Shown in pieces: positions 1-6,951 of a stretch of DNA of 16,195 bases (positions within the stretch are counted from its first letter, which is position 1; every line of letters starts with the position of its first letter). Under the pieces are notes generated by a model. It saw only the letters and a list, made by a program, of their open reading frames with translations, did no database searches and was not told the DNA's origin. The stretch is from contig CATYEN010000052.1 in NCBI GenBank assembly GCA_958405565.1, positions 1 through 16,195 of the forward strand, written 5' to 3'. This DNA comes from an uncultured Collinsella sp. Lineage in GTDB: Bacteria > Actinomycetota > Coriobacteriia > Coriobacteriales > Coriobacteriaceae. A program made the position numbers and the translations under genes.

Positions 1-1
1 G

Positions 2-1063
2 GCCGAGGCTAAAAACCTCAACGACTTTTACGAGTTCCATAAGAGCGTGCGCGGCGTGTCGTGTCCCAAGTCCTACTTGGATCTGTGCACCGAGCACGTC
101 GTGGTCATGGATTACATCGATGGCATCTCGATTGCCGACCCCGAGCGCCTGGTGGCCGAAGGCTACGACCTGGAGAAGATCGGCTCGACGATTGTCGAGG
201 ACTATTCGACGCAGGTGCTCGACGACGGCTTTTTCCATGCCGATCCGCATGCGGGAAACATCATTCTCAAGGACGGTATCGTCTACTTTATCGACCTGGG
301 CATGGTCGGGCGCATGTCGAGCCACGATCGTGGCATCGTCAAGGACATGATTTTTGCCGTGGCCGAGGGTGACGTGCCCAAGCTCAAAGACTCGCTCATG
401 CGCTTTGCCGTGACGCGCGGCGATTCGGCGGAGCTCGATCACTCGGCATTTTTGTCCGATCTGGACTTTATCGTTGCCGACTTTGCGGGCCTCGATCTTA
501 AGGACCTGGACATCGGCGAGTTCTTGACCTCGTTGCTGAACTTGGCGCGCAAGAACGATGTTGAGCTTCCGAGCGTGGTGACAATGTTCGCGCGCGGCAT
601 GGTGACGCTCGAGGGCCTGCTGACCGAGTACATGCCCAACGTCAACATGATCCAGATCATCCAGACGCATATCAAAATCGAGAAGAGCACCTATGCCCGC
701 GTTCGCGAGATGGGTCGCGACTTTGCGGCGAGTAGCTACCGTGCGGCCAAGGGCTCGCTCGAGGCGGCCGAGTACCTGGGGCTGGCGTCGCGTATGCTCA
801 CGCGCGGTCAGCTTAAGGTGAATCTGCAGCTCATGAGCAGCGACAAGGCGCTGCGCCAGATAGGCGGCATCGTCGACCGCATGTCGATGGCCATTGTTAT
901 CGCCGGTCTGTTTATCGGCTCATCGGTGGTCTACTATGCGCGCATCGAGCCTGTTGTGCTCGGTATTCCGGTCATCGGCTTTTTTGGCTATGTGAGTGCG
1001 CTGGTTTTGGCGCTCATGCTGGGCCGCAATATCTGGCGCAACAGCCACGGCGGCAAGCACTAG
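2..1063 (+). CDS. ABC1/UbiB-family atypical kinase-like protein, 5' end missing
   Basis: The reading frame is open from base 2, so the gene enters from the left; 353 C-terminal residues are visible, while family members are usually about 500-560 long. The visible part begins in the tail of the family's conserved E-A-x-N motif (AEAKNLNDF). It then shows MDYIDG, the nucleotide-binding motif HADPHAGN (bases 236-259) and the DFG-equivalent FIDLG (about 287-301). The C-terminus has two hydrophobic membrane helices separated by YYARIEP. In well-studied members the protein is a membrane-associated atypical kinase/ATPase supporting isoprenoid-quinone biosynthesis. The true substrate here is unknown; a fermentative anaerobe would not make ubiquinone, so a lipid or menaquinone-related role is only inference. 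The stop is followed by a hairpin terminator. Family assignment is firm, function is not. Confidence 0.9.
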   Translation, partial: AEAKNLNDFYEFHKSVRGVSCPKSYLDLCTEHVVVMDYIDGISIADPERLVAEGYDLEKIGSTIVEDYSTQVLDDGFFHADPHAGNIILKDGIVYFIDLGMVGRMSSHDRGIVKDMIFAVAEGDVPKLKDSLMRFAVTRGDSAELDHSAFLSDLDFIVADFAGLDLKDLDIGEFLTSLLNLARKNDVELPSVVTMFARGMVTLEGLLTEYMPNVNMIQIIQTHIKIEKSTYARVREMGRDFAASSYRAAKGSLEAAEYLGLASRMLTRGQLKVNLQLMSSDKALRQIGGIVDRMSMAIVIAGLFIGSSVVYYARIEPVVLGIPVIGFFGYVSALVLALMLGRNIWRNSHGGKH

Positions 1064-1113
1064 AGGCTGCGACCGTCACCGCATTTCCTATCGCAAACAA
1101 TAGCTTTTACCTT

Positions 1114-1141
1114 GGGCTTCGCCTGCGTGCGAGGCCCTTTT
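1114..1141 (+). terminator. Intrinsic terminator after the ABC1/UbiB gene
   Basis: Arms 1114-1122 and 1129-1137 form a 9-bp stem with one G-U pair around the 6-base loop CTGCGT, followed directly by TTTT. It sits 50 bases after the stop codon of the upstream gene and just before the next promoter, so it separates the two transcription units. Confidence 0.8.
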
Positions 1142-1154
1142 GCGTGATACCATT

Positions 1155-1182
1155 TTGACGGTAATAATCGATGGCCTAGATG
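1155..1182 (+). promoter_or_regulatory. Sigma-70-type promoter driving the riboswitch leader
   Basis: TTGACG at 1155-1160 matches five of six consensus -35 bases. TAGATG at 1177-1182 is a weaker -10 box (four of six) at 16-base spacing. The predicted transcription start, near 1189-1190, falls immediately before the cobalamin aptamer, which is the expected arrangement. The assignment comes from motif reading only. Confidence 0.55.
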
Positions 1183-1194
1183 GTGGTGCGGAGA

Positions 1195-1360
1195 CGCACG
1201 AATGCGCGGTTTTCCTGCGCGTTTGGGAGAATCGGGGTGCAAGTCCCCGGCTGTACCAGTAACCGTAATTCCTCTTGGCTCGGGATGTTCGCGTCGCAGA
1301 TCGGACGACGTGCCCGAGTCGTTAAGGTTAAGTCGGATCGCCTCCCATCTTGCATGCGGC
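1195..1360 (+). promoter_or_regulatory. Cobalamin (vitamin B12) riboswitch aptamer
   Basis: The conserved core of the RF00174 class is readable in order: GGGAGA (1225-1230), GGTGCAAGTCC (1236-1246), GGCTGTACC with AGTAACCGTAA (1249-1268), then the B12-box-like AAGTCGGATCGCCTCCC (1330-1346). Between the halves lies a long peripheral hairpin whose base is CTCGGG (1279-1284) paired with CCCGAG (1313-1318). GGGAG (1225-1229) can pair with CTCCC (1342-1346), closing the core. The edges given are approximate. The element lies between a promoter and a gene for a DUF4430-repeat surface protein, so that gene and the overlapping downstream gene are probably controlled by adenosyl-, methyl- or aquocobalamin; the ligand form cannot be read from the sequence. 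Confidence 0.9.
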
Positions 1361-1412
1361 TGCGGCGTATGCCGCCGGTGTGCATAGGGCTCTGGAGGGA
1401 AGGGGGACCCCG
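1341..1412 (+). promoter_or_regulatory. Probable riboswitch expression platform (leader hairpins and SD-like tract)
   Basis: After the B12 box comes a hairpin at about 1351-1384 (outer TGCA/TGCA, inner GCGGC-GTAT-GCCGC), then the purine tract GGAGGGAAGGGGG (1394-1406). CCTCC at 1341-1345 can pair with GGAGG at 1394-1398, and also overlaps the aptamer strand that closes on 1225-1229, so the pairings are mutually exclusive. No stem followed by a U-run was found, which favours control of translation rather than termination. The direction of switching cannot be decided by eye. Confidence 0.4.
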
Positions 1413-1493
1413 ATGGGGAAACTCGAGCGCAACATGCGCGATGACGTGGGGCAGCCTCAAGGCAACGCTCCAAGTACAGACAGTAGGAGACAA

Positions 1494-4400
1494 ATGGATA
1501 TGTTTGTGGACGAGCGACAGCGCGTCTCGCATCGCCGTGGCGCGATTGCACGCGGTGTAGCTAAGCGCGGCCTGGTGGCATTCCTGGCCTTCGCGATGGC
1601 CTTTGGCACCACGCCGGCTCAGCTGTGGGCCGAGGGCGCCGAGGGCATTGCCGAGGCTGTGGCTCAGACTGCGACGCCGAGTGAGGACGCAGCGCTTGCG
1701 GGCGGTGCCGCCGAGCAGAGCGGCGCCGAGGTTTCAGATTCTGGGAGCGCGCCCGCAGCTAGTGCCGCCACAACAGGGGCGGTAACTGGCGACGAAGGCT
1801 CGGCGACGGGGGAGAACCCTGCCGCTAGCGAGCAGTCTTCGACGGCATCCGCTGGCCAAGCAGGATCTGCCGCCGCGGCTGCCGTCCAGGCAGAGAACCC
1901 GACGGAAACCGGCGATGTCGCCAAGAAGCAAGTCGAGGTCTCGTTCTCGATTATCGGCACCGATGCCGACGGCAAGGCTCAGACCTGGGTGGCACCTACG
2001 CAGCTCAAGCTCGACGAGGGCGCGACGGCTGCGGATGCCTTCATTAAGCTGCAGGAGAAGACGGGCTTCAAGGCGGACTACGATCCGAACACGGCATACG
2101 GGTTCTACCTCAAAAGCATCACATCCCCGAGCGATGGCCGCACGCTTGCCTTCGATCCGGCGACTTATGCCTACTGGCAGCTGTTCGTCGACGGCGCGTC
2201 TTCCTCGGTAGGCGCGAGCAGCGTCAAGCTCACCCAGGGGCAGAAGATTGAGTTTGCCTATACGGCTGGTAGCGCGTCCCCTGTCGTTAAGGACCAGGTT
2301 GCCGCAAATGTGACCGTCATTGGTCGCGATGCCCAGGGCAAGACTCAGACTTGGGTCGATAACGCGCAGTATGTGGTGACGTCCGGCTCGAGCGCACTTG
2401 ACCTTACAAAGGTCGCGCTCGAGGCGAATGGCATCGATGCCTTTGCTGCGGGCTCCATCATTTTGAGCCTTAAGTACAACGGCGTTGAGCTGGGTACGCC
2501 GCTCGATTATTCGACCTATTGGCAGCTGTTCATCAACGGCAAGTCGAGCGACTACACGGCAGACAATGTCACCATTCATGCTGGCGATACCGTTACGTGG
2601 TTCTACGGTGGCTGGGGCGACCGGCTGCCCTCTGATTCCGTCCATGCTTCCGTTCAGGTCCTCGGTAAGGACAAGGACGGCAGGCAGCAGGTTTGGGCCT
2701 CGACGGGCCAGACGAGTCTCAAGGCTGGTTCCACTGCTAAGGATTTGCTGGAGCAGACTGGTCTTACCCTCGATGCTAAAGAAGAGTCTTGGGGTTGGTA
2801 CCTCAGCGGCATTACCTCGCCGCTTGACGGTAAGATCTATGAGTATGATCCTGCGACCAAAAGTTATTGGCAGTTCTATGTAAATGGCAAGTTCGCCCAG
2901 GTCGGGGCCGGCAACTACGAACTCCAAGAGGGTGACGCCGTCACCTTTATGTATGGTGCTGACGCCGATGTCCTCCCCGGTCAGGTTCTTGGGTCCGTCG
3001 ATGTTATCGGTCCCGATGTCAACGGCAACAATACTCGCTGGGGCTCGGCAAGCAATGTTTCCCTGCCCGAAGGCTCTACGGCCCAGGACCTTATTGAGAC
3101 GGTTCTGAAGGCGAAGAGCGTTGATTACAACGCCTCTCAGGGCGGCGCTTACTGGTTCCTGAATTCCATTACTTCGCCGTTCGATCACAAGCCGTATGGC
3201 TGGGATGGTGCGACCAAGAAATATTGGCGTCTGTTTATCAACGGAGAGCCCTCATCTCTCTGCGCCAACCAGGTCACGCTCAAGAGCGGCGACAAGGCTA
3301 CGTTTGCCTACACCACCGATAAATCGCCCATGCCCGATCCCGACAAGATTGTCGTGGACCCGAGTGCAACGACTCCTGATTGGGATGCCGAGTGGGCCGG
3401 TTACGGCAACGGTGGCAACGGTTCGACCGTAACGGATGCCAAGACGCCTGCGCAGGCCGCCGGTCTTAAGTGGGCCTTCGATTGGAAGGCCGAGTCTGGT
3501 CAGCAGTATGCCAACTGCAGCGAGCCTGTCATTGCTAACGGTTTTGTGTACATCGCGACCGAGAACGAGCTCATTAAGATCGATTCGTCCACGGGCAAAA
3601 AGGTCGCCTCTGCGCCGCTTGCCTCCAAGGTGAGCTATACCTCTCGTCCGATCTATACCAATGGCCTTATCATCGTTCCGCTCAACGGCGGTGCGGTCCA
3701 GGCGATTACTGCAGACAGGCTGATCTGCAAGTGGCTGACGCCCGGTTTGACGGACTTTACGCAGAGCTCCTGCACGGTCGTTTCGGACGGCGAGTACGTC
3801 TATGTCGGCACGGTCGATATTTCTTATGACGAGAACTACAACGCGACTTACGGCAACGGCTCCCTTAAGCGCATCAAGATTGCCACGGGTGAGGTTTCTT
3901 GGCAGAACATTGACGCCTCCGAGGGATATTACTGGACCGGTGCTGCCCTGACGGATAAGTACACCATTGTTCCCACGAGCGCGGGTACGCTTAAGTGCAT
4001 TGACAAGGCGACGGGCGATGTCGTTTCGAGTGTGAAGCTCGGCGCGGTCGCAAACGCCGATTGCATTGCCGACCCGTCCAATGGTTCGACCTTCTATCAG
4101 ATGACGCACGACGGAAAGCTCCATGTGATTTCGCTTTCGGCGAAGGGCGTGCTGAGCGAGCAGAAGACGGTCGACCTGGGCCTTACGAATAATCTGAGTG
4201 CCCCTGCGGTGTCTGGTGACAACCTGATTGTCGGCGGACAGACGGCATCTGGTGCTGCTTTGGCTATCCATAACCTGAAGACCGGTAAGACCACGATGGT
4301 TGCTGATGCAGACGGCAAGGCTTTGCCGGCTGGGCTGAACGGCATTGCTGCTACACCGCTGGTGAGCGTTCAGGGTGGCAAGACCTATGTGTACTTTACC

Positions 4401-5276
4401 GTCAACAGCGCGGATACCAAGGACTATGTCAACTACTCTGCCGGCGGCGGCGTGTACCGCTATACGCTTGGCGATGCAGAGGCGACGCAGATTTACGATG
4501 CGGCGGATCACTATCAGTACTGCGACTCTCCGGTCATTGCCGATGCATCCGGCAACCTGTACTACATCAATGATTCGGGCACGCTGTTCAAGCTTGGCGC
4601 CGTCGAGTCCTGGACGGTCTCCTTCAATTCCAACGGCGGATCTGCCTGCGACACTAAGTTTGTCGCTACGGCCGACGGCAAGCTGGTTAAGCCTGCCGAT
4701 CCGACGCGTGAGGGCTACACCTTCGGCGGCTGGTATACCGATGAGGCTTGCACGGAGGCGTATGACTTCAGTACGCCGGTGACGGCCGATATGACGCTGT
4801 ATGCCAAGTGGACCAAGAACGCCGTTAACCCTGGTGGTAATGGCGGTTCTGGCTCCAACGGTTCCAACGGCGGCACCGGCAACGGTTCCGGCGCTGGTGC
4901 TGGTACCGGCGCTGGCACTGGTACTGGCTCCGGCACGAAGGGTCAGCAGGCTGGTGGCGCTATCGCCCCGGGCCAGAAGCCGACGACCAAGACGACGGTG
5001 TCCACCAAGACGGAGACCAAAGAAAGCAAGTCCGACAAGAAGGACGAGAAGAAATCGGACAAGAAGGACGGCAAGTCCGATAAGAAGTCCGATTCTAAGT
5101 CCGACACGGGCTCTGCTTCTACGACCACTGCCAAGAAGTCCTCTGGTGCTTCCGAGCAGGAGACCGGCACCAATCCGCTTGCCATCGTTGGCATCGCGGC
5201 GGGCGTGATCGGCCTCGCGCTCATCGCCGTCTTCGTGCTGACCAAGCGCGGCAAGGGTGACGGTAATGCCCGATAG
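1494..5276 (+). CDS. Large surface protein: four DUF4430 (transcobalamin-like) domains, PQQ-like beta-propeller, InlB-type repeat, C-terminal anchor
   Basis: 1260 residues from the chosen ATG, preceded by AGGAGA at 1485-1490. An alternative in-frame ATG at 1413 follows GGAGGGAAGGGGG and would add 27 residues before an already long n-region. The signal peptide has its hydrophobic core at about 26-45 and likely cleavage after LWA (46). An Ala/Ser/Gly-rich linker follows. Four repeats lie at about 147-259, 269-375, 383-490 and 498-609, each ending in a YWQ/YWR-x-F/Y-x-N/D-G block and a beta strand. A PQQ-like beta-propeller spans about 658-1035, and one Listeria-Bacteroides (InlB B-type) repeat 1040-1108. 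A Gly-rich then Lys/Asp/Ser-rich spacer leads to the membrane helix 1229-1249 and a basic tail. The repeats resemble the intrinsic factor/transcobalamin C-terminal beta domain; with the upstream riboswitch this suggests extracellular corrinoid binding. Binding itself is inference; an adhesive role is the alternative. Confidence 0.85.
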   Translation: MDMFVDERQRVSHRRGAIARGVAKRGLVAFLAFAMAFGTTPAQLWAEGAEGIAEAVAQTATPSEDAALAGGAAEQSGAEVSDSGSAPAASAATTGAVTGDEGSATGENPAASEQSSTASAGQAGSAAAAAVQAENPTETGDVAKKQVEVSFSIIGTDADGKAQTWVAPTQLKLDEGATAADAFIKLQEKTGFKADYDPNTAYGFYLKSITSPSDGRTLAFDPATYAYWQLFVDGASSSVGASSVKLTQGQKIEFAYTAGSASPVVKDQVAANVTVIGRDAQGKTQTWVDNAQYVVTSGSSALDLTKVALEANGIDAFAAGSIILSLKYNGVELGTPLDYSTYWQLFINGKSSDYTADNVTIHAGDTVTWFYGGWGDRLPSDSVHASVQVLGKDKDGRQQVWASTGQTSLKAGSTAKDLLEQTGLTLDAKEESWGWYLSGITSPLDGKIYEYDPATKSYWQFYVNGKFAQVGAGNYELQEGDAVTFMYGADADVLPGQVLGSVDVIGPDVNGNNTRWGSASNVSLPEGSTAQDLIETVLKAKSVDYNASQGGAYWFLNSITSPFDHKPYGWDGATKKYWRLFINGEPSSLCANQVTLKSGDKATFAYTTDKSPMPDPDKIVVDPSATTPDWDAEWAGYGNGGNGSTVTDAKTPAQAAGLKWAFDWKAESGQQYANCSEPVIANGFVYIATENELIKIDSSTGKKVASAPLASKVSYTSRPIYTNGLIIVPLNGGAVQAITADRLICKWLTPGLTDFTQSSCTVVSDGEYVYVGTVDISYDENYNATYGNGSLKRIKIATGEVSWQNIDASEGYYWTGAALTDKYTIVPTSAGTLKCIDKATGDVVSSVKLGAVANADCIADPSNGSTFYQMTHDGKLHVISLSAKGVLSEQKTVDLGLTNNLSAPAVSGDNLIVGGQTASGAALAIHNLKTGKTTMVADADGKALPAGLNGIAATPLVSVQGGKTYVYFTVNSADTKDYVNYSAGGGVYRYTLGDAEATQIYDAADHYQYCDSPVIADASGNLYYINDSGTLFKLGAVESWTVSFNSNGGSACDTKFVATADGKLVKPADPTREGYTFGGWYTDEACTEAYDFSTPVTADMTLYAKWTKNAVNPGGNGGSGSNGSNGGTGNGSGAGAGTGAGTGTGSGTKGQQAGGAIAPGQKPTTKTTVSTKTETKESKSDKKDEKKSDKKDGKSDKKSDSKSDTGSASTTTAKKSSGASEQETGTNPLAIVGIAAGVIGLALIAVFVLTKRGKGDGNAR
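1932..3320 (+). repeat. Four tandem DUF4430 domain repeats inside the surface protein gene
   Basis: Units of about 320-340 bases lie at 1932-2270, 2298-2618, 2640-2963 and 2985-3320. Units 1, 3 and 4 share the order: strand with V/I-x-G-x-D-x-x-G, a W-x-S/A block, an EGSTA-like helix start, a W/Y-rich hairpin ending in ITSP-x-D, then YW-x-x-F/Y-x-N/D-G and G-D/Q-x-x-x-F-x-Y. Unit 2 lacks the ITSP block and is the most divergent. The units differ at the DNA level, so this is an old domain duplication rather than a recent tandem repeat. Confidence 0.8.
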
Positions 5277-6168
5277 GCCCAAGGAGACCAACGGGCAACA
5301 GCCCGACTCCTCGTTTATCCAACTCAACGATGCAAAGCAAAAGGGCGCCGCTTCGGCGGCGTCCGCCCCTCGTCGCAAGGCGCTTGTAAGTGTCCTTACA
5401 GCTGTCTGTATCGCGCTGATCGTCGTCTCGCTGGGCTTTGTCCATCCCTCCGGGAGCGGCGCCTGGTCCATTGACTGGATCGTTCGGACCGTGACGGGGG
5501 AGAGCGTCGTCGCCAATGATGCCAAGGTGCCTGGTTCGGCTGCTGCTTCTAGCAAGGCCGACTCCAAGAATTCCAAGGTTTCGGGCGATGCGAAAGATAA
5601 GTCCAAGGACTCGGGTGACGCCAAGGGCGATTCCGAGTCTTCGAACAAGAGCTCGGATAAAAACTCGGAAGGCAAAAAGTCCGAAGAGCATGGCGGCAAG
5701 AAGTCTGGCGCTGCATCGGCTGCTCAGAATACCGGAGCTGCTGATACTTCCTATACGTCTGGCGGCGCCTCTTCGGGCGGTGGCCAGTCGTCTGGCGGAA
5801 CCTCGGCCTCAAACGGCGGAGGCGCTTCTTCGGGTGATCAGGGTGGCTCGCAGGAGTCCAGCTACGTTACGGTGACGGTTTCGGTTACGTCGAGCGCCGT
5901 GGGCAATCCCGTATCCGCTGGCGGCACCTATACCTTTAACGAAGGTGCCACCGTCTACGATGCCCTGTGCGCGCTGGGCCTTTCCGTCAACGCGAACGGC
6001 TCGTCGTACGGCACCTACGTCGCTGCGATTGGCGGCTTGGCCGAGAAACAGTACGGCGGCACGAGCGGTTGGATGTACTCCGTCAACGGCGCAACGCCCA
6101 TGACGGCCTGCAGCAACTACGTTCTCTCCAACGGCGACAACGTGGTCTGGTATTACGTTACAGGCTAG
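5266..6168 (+). CDS. Membrane-anchored protein with one C-terminal DUF4430 (transcobalamin-like) domain
   Basis: 300 residues. The ATG at 5266 follows AAGGG at 5253-5257 and overlaps the end of the upstream gene by 11 bases, so translation is probably coupled. A short cytoplasmic N-terminus with PRRK precedes one membrane helix (about 39-58) with no clear cleavage site, predicting an N-in, C-out anchor. Residues 90-148 form a Lys/Asp/Ser-rich spacer, 149-198 a Gly/Ser-rich spacer, and 201-300 a DUF4430 domain with the EGATVYDAL helix start, GTSGWMYSVNG and a final NGDNVVWYYV strand. Cys235 and Cys282 in that domain could form a disulfide. As partner of the larger protein it may hold the ligand nearer the membrane; that hand-off model is inference. 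The gene is followed by a strong terminator, so the unit appears to be bicistronic. Confidence 0.85.
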   Translation: MPDRPKETNGQQPDSSFIQLNDAKQKGAASAASAPRRKALVSVLTAVCIALIVVSLGFVHPSGSGAWSIDWIVRTVTGESVVANDAKVPGSAAASSKADSKNSKVSGDAKDKSKDSGDAKGDSESSNKSSDKNSEGKKSEEHGGKKSGAASAAQNTGAADTSYTSGGASSGGGQSSGGTSASNGGGASSGDQGGSQESSYVTVTVSVTSSAVGNPVSAGGTYTFNEGATVYDALCALGLSVNANGSSYGTYVAAIGGLAEKQYGGTSGWMYSVNGATPMTACSNYVLSNGDNVVWYYVTG

Positions 6169-6190
6169 AGGCCTCGACATAGCGCGCCAG

Positions 6191-6228
6191 ACGGGCGGTT
6201 CGGACAAACATCCGGGCCGCCCGTTTTT
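6191..6228 (+). terminator. Intrinsic terminator ending the riboswitch-controlled two-gene unit
   Basis: Arms 6191-6204 and 6211-6224 form a 14-bp stem with two G-U pairs around the loop CAAACA, followed by a run of T to 6228. It lies 22 bases after the stop codon at 6168. Confidence 0.9.
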
Positions 6229-6265
6229 CATGCGAATGGGACTGGGTCGCCGGGTTTCTCGGTAA

Positions 6266-6301
6266 ACAAAAAACCGGTTGGAACGTGAATTCCAACCGGT
6301 T
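6266..6301 (-). terminator. Intrinsic terminator of the downstream GtrA-family gene
   Basis: Arms 6272-6283 and 6290-6301 are a perfect 12-bp inverted repeat (AACCGGTTGGAA) around CGTGAA. Read on the minus strand it is followed by a run of six T (A residues 6268-6273 on the plus strand, partly within the stem). It lies 26 bases beyond the stop of the minus-strand gene at 6328. Confidence 0.85.
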
Positions 6302-6327
6302 GCAAATGCGAGGTTATGTTTGACTGA

Positions 6328-6735
6328 CTACGACCGTGCGCCCTCGAGGAAGAAGCGGCGGCTGAAGTAGTTGTACCAGGTGACGAGGAACGTGGCGATG
6401 GCCTTCATGGCTTGGTAGCCGATGCTCAAAAACGTGACGCCCACAAACATGTACAGGTCGTTGAGACCCAGGCCAATCACCGACAGGATGGTGAAGATCG
6501 TGAACTCGCGCTTGCGGCTCATGCCCTCGCGGTGGTCGAACACGTACTTCATGCTGAGCCAGTAGTTGACCACGACGGACGTGATGAACGAAACCGTGGT
6601 GCTCATCAAAAAGTCCAGGTGGAATAGCTCGACCAGCGCAATGAGCATGCCCCAGTCGATGCCAAAGGAGATAAGACCCACGACAGCGAACTTGAGGAAC
6701 TGCTTGGTATGAGGTTGTGCCAGTGCCTTGCGCAC
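6328..6735 (-). CDS. GtrA-family four-helix membrane protein (first copy)
   Basis: 135 residues from a GTG at 6735. A longer version starting at TTG 6816 would add a basic stretch with no family resemblance and no ribosome-binding site, so the shorter form is preferred; its own site (GGA, 9 bases upstream) is weak. Four hydrophobic segments lie at about 15-38, 43-68, 77-100 and 106-130. Family marks are KFAVVGLISFGIDWG at the start, KYVFDHREGMSRKREF in the middle loop and YFSRRFFLEG at the end. GtrA/PF04138 proteins act in the membrane and are linked to translocation or attachment of polyprenyl-phosphate-linked sugars for cell-surface glycans. No glycosyltransferase is adjacent, so the substrate is unknown. 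The next gene is a diverged copy. Confidence 0.85.
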   Translation of the reverse strand: MRKALAQPHTKQFLKFAVVGLISFGIDWGMLIALVELFHLDFLMSTTVSFITSVVVNYWLSMKYVFDHREGMSRKREFTIFTILSVIGLGLNDLYMFVGVTFLSIGYQAMKAIATFLVTWYNYFSRRFFLEGARS

Positions 6736-6880
6736 GTAATCACATCCAATGCGTTTGATGAATCGAGCAGAGGATACTTTAGAGCTTTTGCAAGGGAAAC
6801 GTAAGGGCTTTGCCAAGAACTATACGAACTCGCCAAATATGCAAGAGGTAATCCGCAAACGTTGAAGATTTGCCCGTAAA

Positions 6881-6931
6881 CGAGAAGGGCCTGGGACAAC
6901 GCTGCGAACGATGCGCGTTGTCTCGGGCCCT
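6881..6931 (-). terminator. Hairpin terminator after the second GtrA-family gene
   Basis: Arms 6886-6902 and 6915-6931 form a 17-bp stem with two G-U pairs and a 12-base loop. On the minus strand the stem is followed by TCTCGTTT, a poor U-tract, so its efficiency is uncertain. It begins 20 bases beyond the stop codon at 6952 and separates the two GtrA genes, which therefore may be transcribed independently. Confidence 0.65.
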
Positions 6932-6951
6932 GTGATGCGCGGGGAGTGCCC

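Noticed and set aside
1176..1560. Short open frames across the cobalamin riboswitch
   Set aside because: They run through the conserved RNA core and leader, have no ribosome site and no protein resemblance.
3252..5699. Long minus-strand open frame opposite the surface-protein and anchor genes
   Set aside because: Its product is a low-complexity Arg/Leu/Gly string without family resemblance and lies antisense to well-supported domains; it is a frame shadow of GC-rich coding DNA.
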